DNA from: Corynebacterium sputi DSM 45148
Lineage (GTDB): Bacteria > Actinomycetota > Actinomycetes > Mycobacteriales > Mycobacteriaceae
Direction: 5' to 3'
DNA length: 33,068 bases
NCBI RefSeq assembly: GCF_000427865.1
Contig: NZ_ATYV01000028.1
Coordinates: 1-33,068 of the forward strand
In this document: positions 8,132 to 15,930 of the stretch, in pieces
Layout: each line of letters begins with the position of its first letter
How positions within the stretch are numbered: position 1 is the stretch's first letter
Program-made: the position numbers and the translations under genes
Notes under the pieces: model-generated
Database searches by the model: none
Told to the model about the DNA's origin: nothing
The model's input: only the letters and a program-made list of their open reading frames with translations

Positions 8132-8898
8132 TGCTGACCGTCGTTCTGCTGCCCCTGGCCCTGTGCTTCCGAGGCCTTCTTCTGACGCTGCTCGTACGCT
8201 TCACGAATCTGCTGTGCCATTTGGGCAGGCAGGGTGACCGGCAATGTCTGACCAGCCGGAATCGGCGAATCATCACGCTGCACGAAGGTGCGGGCAATGA
8301 CCTCACGACCGACGGTCTGAAGCTCATCGCTGGTGCTCTCCGGACCAGACATGGTCATCCGGAGCATCCACCGAGGGCCATCGACACCGATAACAGCCAT
8401 GGTGACGCCGTCCCGAGTGCCATGGATCTCGCGGCCCCACGGGCCATCAGTAACCGCAACCTTCAGGCCATCATTCGACAGACCGGTGGCGATCTCCGCT
8501 ACAGACTGGTCCCACTGACCACCAGAGGTCGGTGCAGCGAAGGCGACAGGCGTGATCCGCCCGACCTTCGTCACGAGGTGGAGCATCGTCGGACCCTTCG
8601 GGCCCATCTCGACCTGGATGTCTCCGACCTTGGGAATCGGGAGCAAAATCGAGCCGAGGTTGACCGATGCCTTAGAGAAGTCGGAGAAATCGAACTGCTC
8701 CGGCGGGTTTGACGCTGCGTCAAACGGACCGTTTTCAGTCGGTGTAGGGAAGCTGCTGTTCACGACCTCAAACGCAAGCGCATCGGTTGTCTCCTCGGAC
8801 AGCTCTGACGGCTCCGGGGTGTCAACGACCGGAGCCGATTCCTGTGCCGGAACCTGGGCCTCGTCGTCGGCATCCTTGTTTTTGCTGAACGGCCACAT
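8128..8898 (-). CDS. DUF3710 domain protein
   Basis: This is a 256-residue soluble protein starting MWPFSKNKDADDE. An acidic, low-complexity N-terminal third (to about residue 65) precedes the conserved core, which runs from NPPEQFDFSDFSKASVNLGS through VEMGPKGPTMLHLV, GPWGREIHGTRDG and GVDGPRWMLRMTMSG. The C-terminus is rich in glutamine and glycine. No catalytic motif is visible and the family has no firm function. The start ATG is preceded by GAGGAG nine bases upstream, and a TAAGAT hexamer at 8931-8936 (minus strand) is a plausible -10. It heads a likely operon with DUF3159 and the RNA methyltransferase. Confidence 0.85.
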   Translation of the reverse strand: MWPFSKNKDADDEAQVPAQESAPVVDTPEPSELSEETTDALAFEVVNSSFPTPTENGPFDAASNPPEQFDFSDFSKASVNLGSILLPIPKVGDIQVEMGPKGPTMLHLVTKVGRITPVAFAAPTSGGQWDQSVAEIATGLSNDGLKVAVTDGPWGREIHGTRDGVTMAVIGVDGPRWMLRMTMSGPESTSDELQTVGREVIARTFVQRDDSPIPAGQTLPVTLPAQMAQQIREAYEQRQKKASEAQGQGQQNDGQQ

Positions 8899-8930
8899 CG
8901 GGTGGACTCCTCACTCTGCGGGGTCAGGCT

Positions 8931-8936
8931 ATCTTA
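8931..8936 (-). promoter_or_regulatory. Candidate -10 of the DUF3710-DUF3159-methyltransferase operon
   Basis: TAAGAT on the minus strand lies 32 bases upstream of the DUF3710 start, leaving room for a short leader that carries GAGGAG. A clear -35 is not seen. Confidence 0.4.
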
Positions 8937-8999
8937 CGACGGTCCACCCTAGCGCCGGATCAACAGACGCGTGGCGGACGGGTATGTAAAGGCAGTAGG

Positions 9000-9467
9000 T
9001 CAGTTGCGGCCGGTCGAGCCGTGGCCACCGGTGCCGCGAACCGTGGTATCCAGTTCTGTCACTTCCACCACGTCACATAACTCGACCTTCTGAACCAACA
9101 ACTGGGCGATTCGGTCTCCACGGGAGATCCTGATCGGTGTCTCCGGATCCAGATTGATCAAGGAGACCTTGATCTCACCGCGGTATCCGGCGTCGACGGT
9201 TCCGGGTGCGTTGACAATGGACAGGCCGTGTTTTGCAGCCATTCCGGACCTCGGGTGCACCAGTCCGACGGTCCCTACCGGCAATGCCACCGCGATTCCG
9301 GTTCCAACTAGTGCACGACGGCCAGGTTCCAAGACCAGGTCCTCAACACTCCTGAGATCGATCCCCGCATCGTCAGGATGCTCGCGGGAAGGAACCGGCA
9401 GACCAGGGTCCAATCGCAGGACCCGTAGTGGTTCAGTCGTCGGATTCGACGGTGCATCGTATGTCAT
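9000..9467 (-). CDS. dut: dUTP diphosphatase
   Basis: This 155-residue trimeric dUTPase hydrolyses dUTP to dUMP and pyrophosphate, limiting uracil in DNA and feeding dTMP synthesis. All five family motifs are present: [47 protein letters not shown] and, at the C-terminus, [10 protein letters not shown], the mobile lid with its glycine-rich P-loop-like turn. I use the ATG at 9467; an upstream in-frame start at 9509 would add residues without family similarity. TAGGCT lies eight bases before the ATG, suggesting a leaderless or nearly leaderless message. It is divergent from the DUF3093 gene with a 70-bp shared promoter region. Confidence 0.95.
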   Translation of the reverse strand: MTYDAPSNPTTEPLRVLRLDPGLPVPSREHPDDAGIDLRSVEDLVLEPGRRALVGTGIAVALPVGTVGLVHPRSGMAAKHGLSIVNAPGTVDAGYRGEIKVSLINLDPETPIRISRGDRIAQLLVQKVELCDVVEVTELDTTVRGTGGHGSTGRN

Positions 9468-9475
9468 GACTGGGA

Positions 9476-9481
9476 AGCCTA
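9476..9481 (-). promoter_or_regulatory. -10 element of dut
   Basis: TAGGCT on the minus strand ends eight bases before the dut ATG. No ribosome binding site is visible between them, in line with leaderless expression. Confidence 0.4.
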
Positions 9482-9524
9482 GCTGGCGTCCGGGACCGCC
9501 TCGAATCACCTATTCCCCCACCGG

Positions 9525-9530
9525 TAGACT
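9525..9530 (+). promoter_or_regulatory. -10 element of the DUF3093 gene (leaderless)
   Basis: TAGACT is followed by seven bases and then the GTG start at 9538. This leaves no space for a leader or Shine-Dalgarno sequence. Confidence 0.5.
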
Positions 9531-9537
9531 GCCCTGC

Positions 9538-10041
9538 GTGAGCACTTCGACGGGAAGCACCAACGCATCGGATTATCGGGAACGACTGTGGGTCCCCTGG
9601 TTCTACTGGGCCTTCGGCCTGGTAGTCGTCGCGATCCTCATCGTTCAGCTCGGCCACAACCGCGATCCAATCTGGACCTGGGTCGGAGCTCTAGTCTTTT
9701 CTGCGGCCGGGCTGTGGGTATTGATGTGGATGTCACGGTCGAAGATCCGCGTGGAAGTTGACGAGTCCGGAGAACGATGGCTGCACGCCGACGACGCGAT
9801 GTTGCCCGCGTCCGTCGTGTCCCGCTCCCTCGTGGTCCCGGAAACTGCCAAGCGCAATGCGTTGGGTCGTCAGCTAGATCCCGCAGCGTTCCTCGTGACT
9901 CGGCCGTGGGTGCCGGCGATGGTTCTGCTGGTTCTCGATGACCCAGAGGATCCCACCCCGTACTGGTTTGTCTCGAGCCGCCAGCCGGAGAAACTCCTGG
10001 ATTCATTTCTCGGGACTGACCGCCCGAGCGATTCCCCCTAG
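9538..10041 (+). CDS. DUF3093 membrane protein
   Basis: This 167-residue protein has two close hydrophobic segments near the N-terminus (from YWAFGLVVVAILIV and from WTWVGALVFSAAGLWVLMW), a basic loop, then a soluble domain with VEVDESGERWLHA, RNALGRQLDPAAFLVTRPWVP and a PEDPTPYWFVSSRQPE block typical of the family. The C-terminal part is PH-like in length and pattern, but that is inference. The function is unknown; the family sits beside dut in mycobacteria as well (Rv2698). The frame is open far upstream through dut, but the leaderless -10 and family length fix the start at GTG 9538. Confidence 0.85.
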   Translation: MSTSTGSTNASDYRERLWVPWFYWAFGLVVVAILIVQLGHNRDPIWTWVGALVFSAAGLWVLMWMSRSKIRVEVDESGERWLHADDAMLPASVVSRSLVVPETAKRNALGRQLDPAAFLVTRPWVPAMVLLVLDDPEDPTPYWFVSSRQPEKLLDSFLGTDRPSDSP

Positions 10042-10051
10042 GTCACCTAGA

Positions 10052-10087
10052 ACATGAAAAAGGCCCCGTTCGGGGCCTTTTTCATGT
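10052..10087. terminator. Bidirectional terminator between DUF3093 and DUF4193 genes
   Basis: A perfect 17-bp stem (ACATGAAAAAGGCCCCG with its complement) has a TT loop. The A-tract and T-tract on either side of the GC core make it an intrinsic terminator on both strands, serving the two converging genes. Confidence 0.9.
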
Positions 10088-10095
10088 CTGCGCCT

Positions 10096-10392
10096 CTAAG
10101 CGCAATCTTTACAGATGGGAAATCCATCGCCCGGATCGTGATCGATCATCGCGACATGCTGAACGAGAAAGCATGATCCGCAGGTGAATTCGTTGTCCTT
10201 GCGAGGGACGACGGACACCTCAACCTCCTCGCCCGACAAGTCAGTGTCCGGCAATTCGAACGGCTCGACAATTTCACCGTCGTCGTTGTCGTCGACCTGC
10301 TTTTCAGCCGCACTCGCCTTAAGCCCTTCAAGCGAATCGGTCTCGATCTCGTCATCTTCTCGAGTACGGGGTGAGTCGTAATCGACAGCCAT
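10096..10392 (-). CDS. DUF4193 protein with two CxxC motifs
   Basis: This small acidic protein of 98 residues has a zinc-ribbon-like C-terminus: CGSC, about 20 residues, then CKDC just before the end. The N-terminal MAVDYDSPR block and the acidic middle (DDNDDGEIVEPFELPDTDLSGEE) are conserved in the actinobacterial family (M. tuberculosis Rv2699c). The function is not known; metal binding is inferred from the four cysteines. I chose the ATG at 10392, which has GGAGGAGGG nine bases upstream, over an in-frame start at 10425. It converges on the DUF3093 gene through a shared terminator and is divergent from the Cei gene. Confidence 0.88.
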   Translation of the reverse strand: MAVDYDSPRTREDDEIETDSLEGLKASAAEKQVDDNDDGEIVEPFELPDTDLSGEEVEVSVVPRKDNEFTCGSCFLVQHVAMIDHDPGDGFPICKDCA

Positions 10393-10536
10393 GTGGTCCG
10401 GCCCTCCTCCAATTAGGGTCTGCACAACGGCGCATAGCGCCTGTCGTCGCGGATACTAGGCCATTTCAAGTCAATTCTCATAATCCCTGCTCGTCAACCC
10501 TTTCCCCCGGTTAGCGAGCTCAAATGTGGTCCGGCA

Positions 10537-10542
10537 TAGAAT
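10537..10542 (+). promoter_or_regulatory. Candidate -10 element of the Cei gene
   Basis: TAGAAT sits 57 bases before the ATG at 10600, leaving a leader of about 50 nt that carries a GAAGGGG ribosome binding site. The -35 is unclear. Confidence 0.4.
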
Positions 10543-10599
10543 CATGATCGACACGACACCGCGTGCCGGCCCCGGAGCCCGCCACGAGAAGGGGCCAAC

Positions 10600-11196
10600 A
10601 TGCCTAATAACCGCAGCTTGACGATCATTCCCCGCACGGCGATTCCCTATGCCGTGATTGTCGCGGTACTTCTTGTTCTAGCCATAGTGACATGGGTAAC
10701 GGTGGTTAACCGCACGAATGATCCGGTAAGCGTGGCCTGCGACCGCCCCGACCTAGGGTCGCCCATGGCCTCCACGCAGCTGATCGGAGAGACCGCTTCC
10801 GCCCCAGTTGAGGTCCAGGTCCGTGTTCTCAACGCCAATGGACGCTCCGGACAGGCTGCTGGAGTTGCCGAGCAGCTCGTGGGGTACGGCTTTTCAGAAC
10901 ACCCTGAAGGCCCCGCAGGCAATGACGAGGCCACTCCCGATCAGGACCTGGAATGCTACGGACAGATCAGGTTCGGGGTCGGGCAGCTCAATCACGCAGC
11001 AGCCCTTCACCTGAGCCTTCCGTGTATGGAGCTAATCTCCGACAACCGACAGGACGGAACTGTCGATATCGCGCTCGGAACCGGCTTCAACGGCCTGGAC
11101 GACTCGGCTGCAGTTCGATCTATTTACGAATCACTTAATAATGGCGAGGCTTCAGATCCGGCGCTGGCAGAGCAGATTTCGCAGACCATCTGCTGA
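10600..11196 (+). CDS. cei: Envelope integrity protein Cei (LytR C-terminal domain)
   Basis: A 198-residue bitopic membrane protein: a short basic N-terminus, one membrane segment (PYAVIVAVLLVLAIVTWV, about residues 16-34), then an extracellular domain. The segment VQVRVLNANGRSGQAAGVAEQL marks the LytR_C fold also found at the end of LytR-CpsA-Psr proteins. M. tuberculosis Rv2700 (Cei) is the syntenic homolog and supports cell-envelope integrity. Three cysteines in the outer domain (DLECYG, LPCMEL, the terminal C) and CDRPD after the membrane segment suggest disulfides. In mycobacteria suhB lies next, but here ppgK follows directly. Confidence 0.85.
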   Translation: MPNNRSLTIIPRTAIPYAVIVAVLLVLAIVTWVTVVNRTNDPVSVACDRPDLGSPMASTQLIGETASAPVEVQVRVLNANGRSGQAAGVAEQLVGYGFSEHPEGPAGNDEATPDQDLECYGQIRFGVGQLNHAAALHLSLPCMELISDNRQDGTVDIALGTGFNGLDDSAAVRSIYESLNNGEASDPALAEQISQTIC

Positions 11197-11239
11197 CCGC
11201 AGACCTTCGGGAAGCGTGTCTTCTTTCCTGATTTCTCAG

Positions 11240-11245
11240 TATGAT
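11240..11245 (+). promoter_or_regulatory. -10 element of ppgK (leaderless)
   Basis: TATGAT, close to the consensus, is followed by seven bases and the ATG at 11253. The ATG at 11241 falls inside this hexamer, which argues against it as the start. Confidence 0.55.
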
Positions 11246-11252
11246 TTGGGTC

Positions 11253-12008
11253 ATGAGCGAACATGTCGGATTCGGTGTGGATGTCGGGGGTTCGGGGGTC
11301 AAAGCTGGCCTGGTGGACCTAAACAGCGGTGAACTGATCGGAGAAAGACAGAAACTTCTGACTCCGAAGCCAGCCACCCCGGACGCGGTTGCAGAGACCG
11401 TTCGGACGCTGGTCGAGAAGTTCGATTGGGACGGCCCGGTGGGGATCGCCCTTCCGGCGGTCATCATCGACCAGACGGCCCGCTCGGCAGCCAACATCGA
11501 CCCCTCGTGGATTGACACCAACTGCACCGAACTTTTCGCCAAGTACTTACCGGGTCGCAAGATCAACGTTCTCAATGACGCGGATGCAGCAGGCCTCGCT
11601 GAGGTCGAGTACGGCGCCGCCGCTGGGGCCAAGGGAAACGTGATCATGCTGACACTCGGCACCGGCATCGGTTCCGCTCTCATCACGGGCGGGAAACTGT
11701 ACTCAAACACCGAGCTGGGGCACCTTGTCATCAAGGGCACCGAAGCCGAATACTTGGCATCCTCTGGCGCCCGAGAGCGCGATGGCATCAGTTATAAGAA
11801 GTGGGCTAAGCGCCTTACCAAGGTCCTGAACACCTACGAAGCGCTCCTTTCCCCCTCGACCTTTGTTCTCGGCGGAGGCGTCAGCCGCAAAGCCGAAAAG
11901 TGGATGCCTTACCTGGAAGTGGACACCAAGGTTGTGGCCGCACAGCTCGCTAACACCGCCGGAATTGTCGGCGCGGCGATCGCCTCAGACACCAACTTGG
12001 CACCGTAG
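11253..12008 (+). CDS. ppgK: Polyphosphate/ATP-dependent glucokinase
   Basis: This 251-residue ROK-family sugar kinase phosphorylates glucose to glucose 6-phosphate with polyphosphate or ATP. Visible elements are the N-terminal phosphate loop DVGGSGVKAG (from residue 10), the catalytic aspartate D109 in LNDADAAGL, the second phosphate motif LGTGIGSA (135-142), the ELGH segment (154-157) and the YKKWAKRLTKVLNTYEALLSPS region typical of PpgK. The length matches the family (about 250-275). The start at 11253 is set by the leaderless -10; an in-frame ATG at 11241 would add only MIWV. The placement just upstream of sigA is conserved in mycobacteria (Rv2702-Rv2703). Confidence 0.95.
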   Translation: MSEHVGFGVDVGGSGVKAGLVDLNSGELIGERQKLLTPKPATPDAVAETVRTLVEKFDWDGPVGIALPAVIIDQTARSAANIDPSWIDTNCTELFAKYLPGRKINVLNDADAAGLAEVEYGAAAGAKGNVIMLTLGTGIGSALITGGKLYSNTELGHLVIKGTEAEYLASSGARERDGISYKKWAKRLTKVLNTYEALLSPSTFVLGGGVSRKAEKWMPYLEVDTKVVAAQLANTAGIVGAAIASDTNLAP

Positions 12009-12246
12009 CTGACTCGTTCGGGAGACTCGGTTCCGACAGTGACAGGCGCTTCTGGTTACAATTGTCGTTGATTCACGGCAACTACCGGCGACACCACTCG
12101 TGTGGACCCATTCAGCGTCAACAAGATGCTCACCCCCAGACCGGTACCCGTGACACGTCATATCCGGCATCGTCGTACTGTCGGTGCCCCATCGGGTGCC
12201 CGGGCAGAACCGGCGACAACCGACATTCGATCGTGAAAGGGCGTTC
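12009..12246 (+). promoter_or_regulatory. Non-coding region with the sigA promoter
   Basis: These 238 bases hold no supported gene. TACAAT at 12057-12062 is a good -10 candidate and would give a leader of about 180 nt. GC-rich repeats around 12181-12215 could fold in the leader. GAAAGGG just before the sigA GTG acts as ribosome binding site. A long sigA leader allows post-transcriptional control, but I see no known riboswitch. Confidence 0.5.
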
Positions 12247-13677
12247 GTGGCAGTCAACGAATCAGATCAGCCAACCGGAGATGCCGAACAGGCACCGGCA
12301 CCAGCTAAGAAGGCTGTGAAGAAAACAGCAGTCAAGAAAACCGCGGTGAAGAAGACCGCGGTCAAGAAGACTGCGGCTAAGAAGGCAGCCGCAGCCCCCG
12401 TCGCCGCAGCGGCTCCTAGTGAGACCCCTGTGGTGGAAGAGGCTGAGCCGGTCAAGAAGGCTCCGGCTAAGCGGGCGGCCAAGAAGACAGCCAAGAAGAC
12501 GGCGAAGCGGGCCACCAAGAAGGCTGCTCCGTCGGCTGCGCAGGCCGATGAAAAGGACGTCGAGACGGATGAGGCCCAGACGGGCGTCAACGGCGACGAC
12601 ACGGAGGCCCTGACCGACGATTTCGCCGCCGGCATCGAGGACGAAGAGGCAGACGCTGTCACGTCCGACGATGAGGAGTCTGAGACCGTCGACGAGGTGT
12701 GGAACGAAGACGAGTCCGAGGCTCTGCGACAGGCCCGGAAGGATGCGGAGCTCACTGCTTCCGCCGACTCCGTGCGTGCCTATCTGAAGCAGATCGGCAA
12801 GGTAGCCCTGCTGACCGCGGAGGAAGAGGTCAGCCTGGCGAAGCGCATCGAGGCGGGTCTGTACTCGCAATTCCGAATCGAAGAGGCTAAGGCCTCTGGT
12901 GACCGTCTCCCCCACGCCCAGAAGCGTGACCTTCGGGAGATCTCCCGTGATGGACAGCGCGCGAAGAACCACCTGCTAGAGGCGAACCTCCGTCTGGTGG
13001 TGTCACTGGCCAAGCGCTACACCGGACGCGGCATGGCGTTCCTGGACCTGATCCAGGAGGGCAACCTCGGTCTGATCCGCGCTGTGGAGAAGTTTGACTA
13101 CACCAAGGGCTACAAGTTCTCGACGTACGCCACCTGGTGGATCCGTCAGGCGATCACCCGTGCCATGGCCGACCAGGCCCGCACGATTCGTATCCCGGTC
13201 CACATGGTCGAGGTCATCAACAAGCTCGGTCGCATCCAGCGTGAGCTGCTGCAGGACCTGGGCCGTGAGCCGACCCCGTTCGAGCTTGCCCGTGAGATGG
13301 ACATCACTGAGGAGAAGGTGCTGGAGATCCAGCAGTACGCTCGTGAGCCGATCTCGCTGGACCAGACCATTGGTGACGAGGGCGATTCCCAGCTCGGTGA
13401 CTTCATTGAAGACTCTGAGGCTGTTATCGCTGTCGACGCGGTGTCGTTCACTCTCTTGCAGGATCAGCTGCAGGACGTCTTGGAGACGCTGTCCCCGCGT
13501 GAGGCAGGCGTCGTCCAGCTTCGCTTTGGTCTGACCGACGGTATGCCGCGCACCCTGGACGAGATCGGCCAAGTCTATGGTGTGACCCGTGAGCGTATTC
13601 GCCAGATTGAGTCGAAGACTATGTCGAAGCTGCGCCACCCCTCACGCTCACAGGTTCTGCGCGACTACCTGGAATAG
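12247..13677 (+). CDS. sigA: Primary RNA polymerase sigma factor SigA (sigma-70)
   Basis: This is a 476-residue group 1 sigma factor that directs RNA polymerase to housekeeping promoters. The N-terminal ~100 residues are a lysine/alanine-rich low-complexity tail with five KKTAV-type repeats, then an acidic stretch. Region 1.2 starts at [17 protein letters not shown]; region 2 holds [26 protein letters not shown] and [14 protein letters not shown]; region 4.2 holds [20 protein letters not shown], the -35-reading helix-turn-helix. The GTG start at 12247 has GAAAGGG upstream and gives the usual VAVNE-type start; the frame is open further upstream to 12184 but without family support. A strong terminator follows. 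Confidence 0.96.
   Translation: MAVNESDQPTGDAEQAPAPAKKAVKKTAVKKTAVKKTAVKKTAAKKAAAAPVAAAAPSETPVVEEAEPVKKAPAKRAAKKTAKKTAKRATKKAAPSAAQADEKDVETDEAQTGVNGDDTEALTDDFAAGIEDEEADAVTSDDEESETVDEVWNEDESEALRQARKDAELTASADSVRAYLKQIGKVALLTAEEEVSLAKRIEAGLYSQFRIEEAKASGDRLPHAQKRDLREISRDGQRAKNHLLEANLRLVVSLAKRYTGRGMAFLDLIQEGNLGLIRAVEKFDYTKGYKFSTYATWWIRQAITRAMADQARTIRIPVHMVEVINKLGRIQRELLQDLGREPTPFELAREMDITEEKVLEIQQYAREPISLDQTIGDEGDSQLGDFIEDSEAVIAVDAVSFTLLQDQLQDVLETLSPREAGVVQLRFGLTDGMPRTLDEIGQVYGVTRERIRQIESKTMSKLRHPSRSQVLRDYLE
12316..12390 (+). repeat. Five tandem 15-bp units in the sigA N-terminus
   Basis: Five in-frame 15-bp units encode VKKTA four times and then AKKAA. The units differ mainly at third codon positions (for example aca/acc/act and gtg/gtc), so the repeat is old enough to have drifted or is kept at the protein level. 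Copy number may vary between strains. Confidence 0.75.
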
Positions 13678-13701
13678 CGCTTCATCACACCAATACAAAT
13701 C

Positions 13702-13731
13702 AGGAGGAGGTCCCGACCGGGACCTCCTCCT
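13702..13731. terminator. Terminator between sigA and the DASS transporter gene
   Basis: A perfect 13-bp stem (AGGAGGAGGTCCC and its complement) has a GACC loop. It lies 24 bp after the sigA stop and can also stop the converging transporter transcript. The T-tract is weak. Confidence 0.8.
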
Positions 13732-13776
13732 CATTTCATCAGCGTGTTATTTCGTCAGTGCGTTGACTGCCTCAAC

Positions 13777-15327
13777 TCAGTATTCGATGCCGAAGATGGC
13801 GCCAACCATGAAGTAGGTTGCCAACGTGATCACGATTAGTGCCGCGACGTTTAGCCACAAGCCAGCCTTCAGCATGCTATTCATAGTGACATAGCCGGAG
13901 CCGTAGGCGATGGCGTTGGGTGGGGTGGCCACCGGCATCATGAACGCAGAGGTTGCGGCGAGGGCAACCGGGATCGCCAACAGCATCGGATCGATACCGA
14001 TGGCCAGGGCAACTCCTCCCGCCAGGGGCAGGAAGGTCGCCGCCGTCGCCGTGTTAGAGGTGAACTCCGTCAGAATGAGCACGACCATGGCGAGAGCACC
14101 GATAATGAGGAACAGCGGAAGAGTTCCGACCGTGCTCATCTGCTCACCGATCCACTCGGACACACCGGAGGCAGATAGCTGACTGGACAATGCGAGGCCG
14201 CCACCGAACAGGAGCAACACTCCCCACGGGAGGCCGAGTGCGTCATCCCAGGTCAGGAGCTTCACTCCATCAGGACCGCCAGGAATGATGAACAGAGCAA
14301 TACCCACCATCATCGCGATGACCGCGTCAGCGATCATGGTGTCTTCCCAGATGACGGGAACGAAGATCCAGGAGAACGCAGCGGTGACGAAAACCAGGAG
14401 AACACGGACCTCACCGGTCGACATTCTGCCGAGGTTCTTCCGCTCCTGCATCATCAACTGGCGACCTCCGGGGACGGTCGTCACCTCAGGCTTGAAGAGA
14501 ACCATCGTCAGCAGCACCCACGCGATGAGCATGAGTACGACTGCGATAGGCACACCGAACAACATCCACTGTCCGAAGCCAATGTTGATGTCGTGTGCAT
14601 CAGAGAGGTATGCCACGAGCATAGTGTTCGGAGGCGTGCCGATGATCGTTCCGAGCGAGCCGATCGACGCCGCGTAGGCTATACCGAGCATCAGGGCAAT
14701 ACCAAACTTGGTGCTCCCTGGATCGGTGTTCTCTTCCGTGACATCGTCCGCAGATTCGCCTTCCCGATCCTCCTTGACTACCTTCCGGATCATCACCAGA
14801 ACCGACACGCCGATCGGCAACATCATGACGGCAGTGGCGGTGTTGGAGACCCACATGGAGAGGAATCCCGTGGCGATCATGAACCCGAGAACAAGCATCT
14901 TCGTGGAACTCCCCATGAGAGAGAGCACCCATAGTGCGATTCGCTTGTGGAGGTTCCAGCGCTGCATAGCCATCGCCAGCATGAATCCACCCATGAACAG
15001 GAAGATCGTCGGCTGAGCGTAGTTACCTGAGAAGTCCCCGATCTCGGCCAGTCCGAGCGCTGGGAACAGAATCAGCGGCATCAATGCCGTTGCGGCCAGT
15101 GGAATCGCCTCGGTCATCCACCAAACTGCGATAAGTACCGCCGAACCAGCTGTTGCCCGCAGCTCATACGGCAGGTCTGACGGCATGATGAAAAACACGA
15201 TCAGGCCCAGCAAAACACCCGCGGCCAGACCGGAACGTTGCCGGACAAGGTCCTTGCGACTGGAACCGGGGTCCAACTGCCCCGGCGACAACTCAAATTT
15301 TCCCTGAGAGTTGGTAGAGGTACTCAC
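13777..15327 (-). CDS. DASS-family (SLC13) sodium:dicarboxylate/anion symporter
   Basis: This is a 516-residue secondary transporter with a ~35-residue polar N-terminus and about a dozen hydrophobic segments. The two SNT motifs that bind substrate and sodium in this family are visible (WVSNTATAVMMLPIG and EFTSNTATAATFLPLAGG), as are GTPPNTMLVAYL and the late VATPPNAIAYGSG. Family members import succinate, malate, fumarate or sulfate with sodium; C. glutamicum DccT is a C4-dicarboxylate example. The GTG start at 15327 has AGGAG eight bases upstream. The 149-bp gap upstream suggests its own promoter. Substrate is not certain; a dicarboxylate is most likely. Confidence 0.9.
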   Translation of the reverse strand: MSTSTNSQGKFELSPGQLDPGSSRKDLVRQRSGLAAGVLLGLIVFFIMPSDLPYELRATAGSAVLIAVWWMTEAIPLAATALMPLILFPALGLAEIGDFSGNYAQPTIFLFMGGFMLAMAMQRWNLHKRIALWVLSLMGSSTKMLVLGFMIATGFLSMWVSNTATAVMMLPIGVSVLVMIRKVVKEDREGESADDVTEENTDPGSTKFGIALMLGIAYAASIGSLGTIIGTPPNTMLVAYLSDAHDINIGFGQWMLFGVPIAVVLMLIAWVLLTMVLFKPEVTTVPGGRQLMMQERKNLGRMSTGEVRVLLVFVTAAFSWIFVPVIWEDTMIADAVIAMMVGIALFIIPGGPDGVKLLTWDDALGLPWGVLLLFGGGLALSSQLSASGVSEWIGEQMSTVGTLPLFLIIGALAMVVLILTEFTSNTATAATFLPLAGGVALAIGIDPMLLAIPVALAATSAFMMPVATPPNAIAYGSGYVTMNSMLKAGLWLNVAALIVITLATYFMVGAIFGIEY

Positions 15328-15476
15328 AATGAGCTCCTATTCGATATCGGTGCTAACTCCATCAACGATTCACCTGTGACGAGCCTAACTGCTAACACCG
15401 TAACTCTTCGAAACTCATATAAAGAATCTGTGCGTATGATGTGACCATTTAATGCCCCGATGGCCACCTCCACAAA

Positions 15477-15893
15477 TCAGTTCGAGCCGAGCCCTCCGCC
15501 GAGAATCGCGTTCTCATCGATGCAGGCAATCTGGGCGTCCTGCTCCTCAAATTCATTAATACAGTTGTTGATCGCGGTGGCCGACTGGAACACCACTGCC
15601 CCCAACAGACATCCGAGGAGACCCGTGACAATGCCGACAGCCGCCAACCCCTGGGTGCCCCCGGTCCGTGGCTGGCGCCCATCCATCTGCACGCGGGTCT
15701 TCGCTTTTCGTGCCTTCACGATCGCGATAACACCGAGGACAATGCCGATCGCACAAAGAACTGCGCCGAAACCGAAGGATGCCAACAGCAGGCCTCCGAT
15801 ACCCAGTACAAGTGCGGTGAGCGCCTGGGCACGTCCGACTGCCGACCCGTCGATCCCGTCGGGACCGTAGCCATCGGTGGTCTGCGCCGTCAT
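15477..15893 (-). CDS. Small DUF4190-like membrane protein
   Basis: The 138-residue protein begins with a ~20-residue polar, glycine-rich N-terminus. Two hydrophobic segments (ALTALVLGIGGLLLASFG continuing into GAVLCAIGIVLGVIAIV) are followed by a basic loop (KARKAKTR), a third hydrophobic segment (LAAVGIVTGLLGCLLGAVVF) and an outer tail with two cysteines (NNCINEFEEQDAQIACID). The layout resembles DUF4190 proteins, which have no known function. AAAGG lies about ten bases before the ATG. It follows the SF2 helicase gene by 37 bp on the same strand and may be co-transcribed, but no functional link is evident. Confidence 0.7.
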   Translation of the reverse strand: MTAQTTDGYGPDGIDGSAVGRAQALTALVLGIGGLLLASFGFGAVLCAIGIVLGVIAIVKARKAKTRVQMDGRQPRTGGTQGLAAVGIVTGLLGCLLGAVVFQSATAINNCINEFEEQDAQIACIDENAILGGGLGSN

Positions 15894-15930
15894 GTGTCAA
15901 CCTTTCGCCGGGAAGTGAACCATCAAGATC

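Noticed and set aside
12316..12390. Possible CRISPR-like repeat array
   Set aside because: The units are 15 bp, contiguous without spacers and in frame with sigA.
12262..12972. Leucine-rich open frames antisense to the sigA N-terminus
   Set aside because: They mirror the lysine/alanine repeats of sigA, have no start context and match no family.
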